Source of the DNA: CAZSAT01 sp964604675
GTDB taxonomy: Bacteria > Myxococcota_A > UBA796 > CAJQPC01
Assembly: GCA_964604675.1 (NCBI GenBank)
Contig: CAZSAT010000039.1
Span: 1 to 56,373, forward strand
DNA length: 56,373 nt
Reading direction: 5' to 3'
This document shows positions 51,042 to 56,373 of the stretch, one piece after another (position 1 is the first letter of the stretch; each line of letters begins with the position of its first letter). Both the position numbers and the translations under genes were made by a program. A model generated the notes under the pieces. The model saw nothing but the letters and a program-made list of their open reading frames with translations, did not search any database and had not been told where the DNA came from.

Positions 51042-51276
51042 CGCCGCGCTCCTGGATGAGGGTCACCAGGTCGCCCGCGGAGACCAGGCCCTGCTCGTCG
51101 TCTTCGTCCAGGCAGAGCTCGAAGTGGTCCTCCACCGCCACCAACAGCTGCAGCAGCCGGATGCTGTCGAGCGCCAGGGCCTCCACGAGGGAGGTGTCCG
51201 AGGTGAGGGAGCCCTCCCAGTCCAGCTCGCGGCGGGCGATGGCTCCGAGCGCGTCGAGGATGGCGCGTTCGCTCAT
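51034..51276 (-). CDS. Acyl carrier protein
   Basis: 80 residues from ATG 51276, which overlaps the methyltransferase stop (ATGA). The phosphopantetheine site is present: ALALDSIRLLQLL with Ser near 39, preceded by acidic helix II features, and a late VSAGDLVTLIQE helix. It probably carries the fatty acyl starter from the FAAL to the type III polyketide synthase. Confidence 0.9.
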   Translation of the reverse strand: MSERAILDALGAIARRELDWEGSLTSDTSLVEALALDSIRLLQLLVAVEDHFELCLDEDDEQGLVSAGDLVTLIQERGGG

Positions 51277-51785
51277 CGGATCCTCATCAGCGCGCGGTCC
51301 TCGACGTCGACCCTCACGCTCAGGAGCCAGAGGTTCAGCACGCCGAAGACCAGCGCCGTGATCCAGGCGCCGTGCATCAGCGGCAGGGCGGCCAGCTCGA
51401 GGATGACGGCCACGTAGTTGGGGTGGTCGAAGTACACGAAGGGGCCCGCGACGATGGGCGGCGCGTCCGGGAGCACGATGACCCGGGTGTTCCAGCGCTC
51501 CCCGAGCGTGGCGATGACCCAGTAGCGAAGGCCCATCGTGCACAGGACCACGGCACCGCACAGCGCGCCGATCCAGGGCACGAAGGGTCGGTCCAGGAGC
51601 CAGACCTCGAGCGGGCATGCCACGAGGAACGCCGCGTGCAGCGCCACCATGTAGGGCCAGTGGCCCTGGCCATGCTCCACCGCACCCTGCGCGAAGGCCT
51701 TGGCCGCGTTGCGCCTGGCGATGACCATCTCGACCAGGCGCTCGCACGCCACCAACCCGATCAAGCCGGCGTAGGCCGCTACCAC
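51273..51785 (-). CDS. Isoprenylcysteine methyltransferase-like membrane protein (ICMT family)
   Basis: 170 residues from GTG 51785, overlapping the PKS stop. About four hydrophobic helices are seen. Signature residues are LRYWVIATLGERWNTRVIVLPDAP and GPFVYFDHPNYVAVILELAALPL (SAM-binding C-terminal region, H-P-N-Y). In alkylresorcinol-type operons (for example the Streptomyces srs locus) a family member methylates the phenolic product. Membrane location fits a lipid substrate. Confidence 0.85.
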   Translation of the reverse strand: MVAAYAGLIGLVACERLVEMVIARRNAAKAFAQGAVEHGQGHWPYMVALHAAFLVACPLEVWLLDRPFVPWIGALCGAVVLCTMGLRYWVIATLGERWNTRVIVLPDAPPIVAGPFVYFDHPNYVAVILELAALPLMHGAWITALVFGVLNLWLLSVRVDVEDRALMRIR

Positions 51786-52825
51786 CGGATCAGCACCAGT
51801 TCGCTGCAGAAGCCGGGGCCCATGGCGAGGACCAGTCCCCAGGCGCCCGAGGCCGGCGGTTCCGTGAGCTGGTCTTGCAGCACCATCAGCACGCTCGACG
51901 AGCTCAGGTTGCCGACCTCCCGGAGCGATCGCCACGTGCGGTCCAGCGCGCCCTCCGGCAGGTCCAGGCCCGTCTGCATGGCGTCGAGCACCTTCGGTCC
52001 GCCGGGGTGGCAGATCCAGGTGGTGATGTCGGCTCGCGTGAGGCCATGGGAGGCGAGGAAGGCATCGACGTCTCGCGGCAGGAAGCGCTTGGCCACCTCG
52101 GGCACCTCGGCCGACAGCACGATCTTGAAGCCGGTCTCGCCGATGTCCCAGCCCATCACCCGCTCGGTGTCGGGGTAGAAGATCGAGCGCGTGGCCAGGA
52201 TGCGTGGGCCCGTGGCCTGGCGCTCGCGACCCGTGAGCACCGCACACGCCGCGCCGTCGCCGAACAATCCGGAGCTGATGAGGTTCGGGATCGACAGGTC
52301 GCGCAGCTGCAGGGTGAGCGAGCAGAGCTCGACGCTCAAGAGCACCGCTACCTGGTCGGGAAAGGCACGCAGGTAGTCGCTGGCCCGGGAGAGGCCCGCG
52401 GCGCCGGCCACGCAGCCCAATCCGAACAGCGGGTTGCGCTTCACGTCGCTGCGCAGCCCCAGTCGGTTCACCAGCCTCGCATCGATCGAGGGCGTGGCCA
52501 GCCCGGTGACGCTGACGAAGAACAGGGCATCGACGTCCTCGGGGACCAGCCCGGCGCGCTCCAGGCCATCCAGCATGGCCGCTTCACCGAGGTCCTGAGC
52601 CACCTCGATCCAGGCATCATTGGCCTGACCGAAGGTCTCGATCTGCTCGTAGCGCTCCATCGGAAGGGCGAGGTGTCGGCCGCCCACCAGCACCGCACGG
52701 TGGAGCCGTTCCAGGCGTCGAGGGTTGTGGTGCTGGGCGTTCCAGGCGCCACGGAACGCGTCGAGCAAGGTCTCCTGGTCGTAGTAGTGCGGTGGAAACG
52801 CACTGCCGACGGCGGCGATCTGCAC
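51779..52825 (-). CDS. Type III polyketide synthase (chalcone/stilbene synthase family)
   Basis: 348 residues from GTG 52825 (GGGAGA upstream). The Cys-His-Asn triad is visible: LFGLGCVAGAAGLSRASDYL (Cys ~137), WICHPGGPKVLDAM (His) and REVGNLSSSSVLMVLQD (Asn). Typical bacterial members take long-chain acyl starters and condense malonyl-CoA to alkylresorcinols or alkylpyrones; with the FAAL and carrier protein next door, that is the likely reaction here. First gene of a five-gene minus-strand operon; divergent from the hydratase-family gene 60 bases away. Confidence 0.92.
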   Translation of the reverse strand: MQIAAVGSAFPPHYYDQETLLDAFRGAWNAQHHNPRRLERLHRAVLVGGRHLALPMERYEQIETFGQANDAWIEVAQDLGEAAMLDGLERAGLVPEDVDALFFVSVTGLATPSIDARLVNRLGLRSDVKRNPLFGLGCVAGAAGLSRASDYLRAFPDQVAVLLSVELCSLTLQLRDLSIPNLISSGLFGDGAACAVLTGRERQATGPRILATRSIFYPDTERVMGWDIGETGFKIVLSAEVPEVAKRFLPRDVDAFLASHGLTRADITTWICHPGGPKVLDAMQTGLDLPEGALDRTWRSLREVGNLSSSSVLMVLQDQLTEPPASGAWGLVLAMGPGFCSELVLIRW

Positions 52826-52885
52826 AGGCTCTCCCTGAGCGAGGTTCTAAGGCGGCGGGCCGGATAGGGGAAGCCGGGAGGCGCG

Positions 52886-53689
52886 ATGAGCTTCGAAGTC
52901 GTACGCGAGGGCGCCGTGGCGTCGCTGGAGCTGGATCACGGCAAGGCCAACGAGATGGGGAGCGAGCAGCTGCGGGCCTTCGAAGCGCTGCTCGACGATC
53001 TCGACGGTGTCCGCGCCCTGATCACCTGGTCGAGGCGGCGCTCGTCGCGCGGCACGCCCATCTTCATCGCAGGCGCGAACGTCACCGAGCGCGTGGGCTG
53101 GTCGCAGGATCAGGTGCGGGCCCACGTGCGGTGGCAGCGCAGCGTGCTCGCCAGGCTCCGCCGCGCCCCGATCTTTCACGTGGCCGTGGTCAACGGCGTC
53201 GCGCTCGGCTGGGGCACGGAGTTCCTGCTCACCTGCGACTACCGCATCGCTGCGGACGAGGCGGTGTTCGGGTTGCCCGAGACCGGGCTGGGCATCCTGC
53301 CGGGGGCCGGCGGGACCGCCGAGCTCGCGACCTACGTGGGGCTCGGTCAGGCTCTGCGCCTGGGCATGACGGGCGAGCGCATCTCGGCCGAGGAAGCCGC
53401 TCGCATCGGCCTGGTGGAGGAAGTCGTGTCCAGCGTCGACGCCGGGCTGGAGCGGGCGCGCACCCTCGCGGCCCTGGTGGCACGCAAGAGCCCCACGGCG
53501 GTGGCCAGCTTCAAGGCCGCCTGCCTGGCCGCAGTCGGGCAACCCCCTTCGGTGCGCACCGAGCTGGAAGCTCGAGCCTACGAGCACTGCCTGCACAGCG
53601 GCGAGGCCGCCATCGGCCGGGCGAACTTTGGCGCGATCCGCAAGGGGGAAGCGGTGCCCTGGGGCCCGCTGGAGCCCTTCGAGGCGTGA
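52886..53689 (+). CDS. Enoyl-CoA hydratase/isomerase family protein
   Basis: 267 residues from ATG 52886 (GGGAG at 52876-52880). Crotonase fold features: the oxyanion-hole segment FIAGANVTE (~64-72), AVVNGVALGWGTEFLLTCDYRIA with a Glu (~112), and FGLPETGLGILPGAGGTAEL (second Glu, ~132). Both acidic positions of hydratases are present. Substrate not determined; a fatty-acid or polyketide-related role fits the neighbouring operon. The stop overlaps the GTG of a lipoprotein gene. Confidence 0.88.
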   Translation: MSFEVVREGAVASLELDHGKANEMGSEQLRAFEALLDDLDGVRALITWSRRRSSRGTPIFIAGANVTERVGWSQDQVRAHVRWQRSVLARLRRAPIFHVAVVNGVALGWGTEFLLTCDYRIAADEAVFGLPETGLGILPGAGGTAELATYVGLGQALRLGMTGERISAEEAARIGLVEEVVSSVDAGLERARTLAALVARKSPTAVASFKAACLAAVGQPPSVRTELEARAYEHCLHSGEAAIGRANFGAIRKGEAVPWGPLEPFEA

Positions 53690-53997
53690 TCTGGTGGTGG
53701 TTGGCGTGCGCACGCTCTCCCGGCATCGAGGGGTGTGCGGAGCTCCGCGACCCGACGGAAGTGGAGGACTGCCGCCTCGAGGAAGCGCTGGCGCTCGGCG
53801 ATGCCGAGGCGGTCCGAGTCGCCATCGCGTCGATCGAACCGGCGCTGTCGCGGGACCTGCTGCGCCTTCGCCTGGCGGTGCGCGATCCCGCGCAGGCTCG
53901 GTCGTTCTGTGAGGAGGTGGAGGGCGACGAGGCCCGTCGCAAGTGCGAGCAGGTGCTCGGACGGCCCCACCTCAGCGTGCCGCCGGAGGGTGGGTAG
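53686..53997 (+). CDS. Small putative lipoprotein
   Basis: 103 residues from GTG 53686, overlapping the hydratase stop. The N-terminus MIWWWLACARS is short and has a Cys after WLA, a poor but possible lipobox. Three further cysteines (GCAEL, EDCRL, KCEQV) could form disulphides. The rest is helical. It is followed directly by a second lipoprotein with similar style, and the two may be related. Confidence 0.55.
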   Translation: MIWWWLACARSPGIEGCAELRDPTEVEDCRLEEALALGDAEAVRVAIASIEPALSRDLLRLRLAVRDPAQARSFCEEVEGDEARRKCEQVLGRPHLSVPPEGG

Positions 53998-54974
53998 TGT
54001 TCTGGCTCCTGGCGTGCGGCGGCGCCGAGCCGAGCGATCCGGTGGCCGACGCCCTGCGTGCGGAGGGCACGGTCGTTGCGGACTGTGCGACGGCGTTCGA
54101 GGAGCTGCGCATCACCTGCCTGGTGGACGTGGCGGCTGGCGCAGCCCGGGCCGGAGAGGACGCCCGGGCCGACGCCGCCTGTTCCGCCATCGCGCCCGGT
54201 GTCTGGCGGCAGGAGTGCCACTTTCGTGCGGGGGAGGAGCACGGCGTGCGGGGGGACATCGAGCTCGCGCTCGACCACTGCGGGCGCGCCGGCCGCTTCG
54301 CCGGCAACTGCGTGACCCATGCGGCCTGGCGCATGAGGCCCGTGACCACCGCGCTGCCGAGCGAGCCGACCGCGCTCGCGGAGATCGCGGCCTTCACGGG
54401 TCGCGTGGACACCGCGCTGGCCGGCGTGGCCGAGGTGCGCGGCATCGAGGAGGCCCGCGAGGCCCTGTTGGCGCGGGCGTGGTTCCACCTCTACTACGGC
54501 TCCGGGAGCGCGGACCGTGCCGCACTCGACGGTGCGGTTGGCGATCAGCAGGCAGCCGCGCGCACCGCGTGGGCCATGGAAGCCTTGCGCCTCGACGGAT
54601 CGGTGGGCGAGCCGCTGGATCCCCGTGAGCGGGTGGGTCGCTACGCTCCGGCGCTCATCCCGCCGGGCACCGAGGCGGCGGAACGCGTTCCCACCTTCGG
54701 AGGTGGCCAGCGTCTCGTAGGCCCGACGCCGCTCGAGGACGAAGCCTTCGCGGCCGTGGCGGCCGCGTACTTCCTCGGCTGGGACGGGGAGCGCATCCTG
54801 GAGCTCGGGCAGGGCTCGTCGAAGCTGTCCGCCATCGGCTACGCGGTCTTGGCATCGCCGGAGCTCGGCGCGGCCTTCGAGTCCGACGACGACCCGGCCG
54901 TGCGCGCCATGGCACGCGAGGCACGTGTGGTGCGAGCTGACATGGACCTGCGAAGACGATCGGGCGATCGCTAA
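53997..54974 (+). CDS. Lipoprotein with helical repeat-like body
   Basis: 325 residues from GTG 53997, overlapping the preceding TAG. The signal MFWLLACGG has a clear lipobox (LLAC) but no basic N-region. The body is Ala/Arg/Glu-rich and helical, with paired cysteines in the first 110 residues (DCATAFEELRITC, CSAIAPGVWRQECHF). No domain was recognised. The stop TAA at 54972-54974 is two bases before the arsenic operator. Confidence 0.62.
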   Translation: MFWLLACGGAEPSDPVADALRAEGTVVADCATAFEELRITCLVDVAAGAARAGEDARADAACSAIAPGVWRQECHFRAGEEHGVRGDIELALDHCGRAGRFAGNCVTHAAWRMRPVTTALPSEPTALAEIAAFTGRVDTALAGVAEVRGIEEAREALLARAWFHLYYGSGSADRAALDGAVGDQQAAARTAWAMEALRLDGSVGEPLDPRERVGRYAPALIPPGTEAAERVPTFGGGQRLVGPTPLEDEAFAAVAAAYFLGWDGERILELGQGSSKLSAIGYAVLASPELGAAFESDDDPAVRAMAREARVVRADMDLRRRSGDR

Positions 54975-54975
54975 T

Positions 54976-54995
54976 ACTTTCGTATTGACGAAAGT
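54976..54995. promoter_or_regulatory. Candidate ArsR operator (ACTTTCGT-N4-ACGAAAGT)
   Basis: Perfect 8-base inverted repeat with a 4-base spacer in an A/T-rich patch that stands out from the surrounding GC-rich DNA. It overlaps the -35 of the arsM promoter, the usual place for an ArsR repressor to act. ArsR is encoded downstream, so the loop is probably autoregulatory. Confidence 0.75.
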
Positions 54996-55013
54996 GTTTC
55001 TCGGACCTATTCA
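54985..55013 (+). promoter_or_regulatory. Promoter of arsM-arsR
   Basis: TTGACG (54985-54990), 17-base spacer, TATTCA (55008-55013). The best sigma-70-like promoter in the window; it lies under the inverted repeat operator and 37 bases before the arsM ATG. Confidence 0.6.
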
Positions 55014-55049
55014 TATTCTTGCTTCTACATGCAACTATAGGAGGAAGCC

Positions 55050-55826
55050 ATGAGCCACGATGCCATCCACCAGCAGGTCTCCCAGCGCTACACGGAGGCC
55101 GTGACGTCCGGCGGGGGCTGCTGCTCCAAGTCGTCCATCACACCGGCTACCAGCACCGGCGAGCACCCCGAGATCCAGAGCTTCGGATGTGGCAACCCCG
55201 TCGCGCACGCCGGCATCCAGGCTGGCGAGACCGTGCTCGACCTCGGCAGCGGCGCAGGGCTCGACCTGCTGCTGGCCTCGGAGCGGGTGGGGATCGAGGG
55301 CCGGGTCATCGGGGTCGACATGACCGACGCGATGCTGGCGACCGCGCGCGCCAACCTCGACCTCGCGGGTGCCACCAACGTGGAGCTCCGGAAGGGGCTC
55401 ATCGAGCGGTTGCCCGTCGACGATGGCGAGGTCGATCGTGTGCTCTCCAACTGCGTGCTGAACCTCTCGCCCGACAAGTCGGCGGTGTTCGGCGAGCTGC
55501 ATCGGGTGCTCAAGCCGGGCGGCTCCTTCACCGTCAGCGACCTCGTGGCGGACGGTCTGCCCGACATCGTGCGCGCGAGCTCGGATGCGTGGTGCAGCTG
55601 CGTGGGCGGCGCGATCAGCGAGGAGGCCTACATCGCCGGCTTGCGGTCCGCCGGTCTGGTCGACGTGGTCGTGGAGGACCGGTTCGACTACGATCCCGAG
55701 ACAGCGCTCGCGCTGGCCAAGGAGGAGAAGCTGATCCAGGGCATCCCGGAAGCGGTCGTGGCCGCGGCGCTGGCGTCCACGGTGCGGGTGGCCAGCATCC
55801 GGGTGTCCGGGCGGAAGCCGGCCTGA
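55050..55826 (+). CDS. arsM: Arsenite S-adenosylmethionine methyltransferase
   Basis: 258 residues from ATG 55050 with a strong AGGAGGAA at 55039-55046. The SAM motif VLDLGSGAGLDLLLAS (~62-77) and GVDMTDAMLATARANL match class I methyltransferases of the ArsM family. Conserved cysteines appear as GGCCSKSS (~24-29), FGCGNP, SNCVLNLSPDK and WCSCVGGA, the last three covering the positions used for arsenite binding. It methylates As(III) to methylated arsenicals in the cytoplasm. The stop overlaps the arsR start. Confidence 0.93.
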   Translation: MSHDAIHQQVSQRYTEAVTSGGGCCSKSSITPATSTGEHPEIQSFGCGNPVAHAGIQAGETVLDLGSGAGLDLLLASERVGIEGRVIGVDMTDAMLATARANLDLAGATNVELRKGLIERLPVDDGEVDRVLSNCVLNLSPDKSAVFGELHRVLKPGGSFTVSDLVADGLPDIVRASSDAWCSCVGGAISEEAYIAGLRSAGLVDVVVEDRFDYDPETALALAKEEKLIQGIPEAVVAAALASTVRVASIRVSGRKPA

Positions 55827-56125
55827 TGGGGTGCTGCGAGCTGGACTCGGTGCTCGACGCGGAGCTCTTCAAGGCGCTCAGCGATCCGAACCGTGTGGCG
55901 CTGTTGGTCCAGCTCGCGTCCTGCGCCGAGCCGTGCACGGTCGGCGCGCTGTCGAAGTGCTGCCCCGTGAACCTGTCGGTCGTCAGTCGCCACCTTGCCC
56001 ACCTCCGCGAAGCGGGGCTCGTGACCAGCGAGAAGGTGGGCAGGAAGGTGTTCTACCGGGTCAACGGCGGTGCGATGGCGGCACGGCTCCGGGCCATCGC
56101 CGACGCCTTGGATGCAGCCTCCTGA
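55826..56125 (+). CDS. arsR: ArsR-family metalloregulator
   Basis: 99 residues from ATG 55826, overlapping the arsM stop (TGATG). Winged helix: LFKALSDPNRVALLVQLASC, CTVGALSKCCPVNLSVVSRHLAHLREAGLVTSEKVGRKVFY. Cysteine pairs at the N-terminus (GCCEL) and in the segment before and within the recognition region (SCAEPC, KCC) are candidate As(III) ligands. It probably represses the arsM-arsR promoter through the operator at 54976-54995. Confidence 0.92.
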   Translation: MGCCELDSVLDAELFKALSDPNRVALLVQLASCAEPCTVGALSKCCPVNLSVVSRHLAHLREAGLVTSEKVGRKVFYRVNGGAMAARLRAIADALDAAS

Positions 56126-56149
56126 ACGCCTCCTGGGCGGCCGTAGGCC

Positions 56150-56373
56150 TCAGAGGGCCTGCGCCTCGACGTACGAGGCCATGTCGCAGGGGAAGCTCGA
56201 GGTGGTGAGCGAGACCAGCCAGCAGCTGTCGCCGCTGCAGTCGGCCTCGATGGCGGTGTGCCACTCCATGACCACCGAGCTGCGGAAGGTGCCGTAAGCG
56301 TCCATCTCGAGCTCGATCAGCGCGTCGAGGCCGTAGTCGTCCTGGGCGGTGGTGTCGGTGCTGTAGCGGGTGT
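56150..56373 (-). CDS. C-terminal part of a secreted-type protein (partial)
   Basis: The minus-strand frame is open from the window edge to TGA at 56150-56152, covering the last ~74 residues (starting TRYSTDTTAQDDYG, ending SYVEAQAL). Three cysteines (ADCSGDSC, FPCDM) and the beta-like pattern suggest an exported protein. The start is outside the window. It converges with arsR with 24 bases between stops. No family was recognised. Confidence 0.6.
   Translation of the reverse strand, partial: TRYSTDTTAQDDYGLDALIELEMDAYGTFRSSVVMEWHTAIEADCSGDSCWLVSLTTSSFPCDMASYVEAQAL

Overview
The window is very GC-rich (well under a third A+T by eye) with strong G/C at third codon positions. It reads like a chromosomal segment of a myxobacterium-like bacterium (Myxococcota, probably an uncultured lineage). 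Evidence: two proteins ending in a MYXO-CTERM-like tail (Cys, hydrophobic stretch, Arg cluster) at 1-261 and 33593-34330, a TIGR02147-type regulator, and several Hanks-type Ser/Thr kinases with FHA-like partners. No rRNA, tRNA, CRISPR array, insertion sequence or integrase was found. No gap longer than about 220 bases lacks a gene candidate.

Layout. 1-9653: tail end of a surface protein; an FHA-like membrane protein on the minus strand; then a plus-strand run of a membrane/FHA-like protein, a VWA lipoprotein, a Ser/Thr kinase with a C-terminal membrane helix, a predicted outer-membrane protein and a secreted protein. 9680-14221 (minus strand): AAA+ ATPase, DUF4157 protein, M20 peptidase and a small protein with an N-terminal GN-A motif. 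14415-31087 (plus strand): a contractile phage-tail-like injection system (eCIS type) with DUF4255/Pvc16-like cap, sheath A, tube A, tail-assembly protein, a DUF6760-like small protein with no canonical start codon, sheath B, tube B, an unusual 1122-residue repeat protein, a LysM/gp53-like protein, gpD-like hub, gp25-like wedge, baseplate-J-like protein, tail protein I and a further baseplate-type protein. An SF2 helicase with a hydrophobic C-terminal segment follows (31094-33373).

33383-35841: a short ORF remnant, a lipoprotein with a MYXO-CTERM-like tail, a TIGR02147-type regulator and a divergent acidic lipoprotein; the divergent gap has repeated CCAGTACA boxes. 35854-39749 (minus strand): GN-A motif protein, a ubiquitin-like/4-TM/RING-like protein, a LPLAT-family protein and a UPF0462 protein. 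39836-48033 (plus strand): a catalytically dead kinase with a C-terminal beta-grasp-like region, an FHA/TM/lytic transglycosylase fusion, an anchored unknown, a second active kinase, a secreted PEGA-like protein and a helical protein, then a 31-residue basic protein.

48202-52825 (minus strand): a compact type III polyketide operon (type III PKS, ICMT-like methyltransferase, acyl carrier protein, fatty acyl-AMP ligase, FAD oxidoreductase), consistent with an alkylresorcinol/alkylpyrone/phenolic-lipid pathway. 52886-54974: enoyl-CoA hydratase-family protein and two small lipoproteins. 54976-56125: arsR/arsM arsenic module with a clear operator. 56150-56373: C-terminal part of a minus-strand protein.

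The reading I favour is a contractile injection system placed between two phospho-signalling/envelope gene sets (kinases, pseudokinase, FHA-like and VWA proteins, a cell-wall lytic enzyme, and Ubl/RING-like parts). The structural genes are identified from recognised family patterns. Functional coupling between the system and its neighbours is inference from gene order only.
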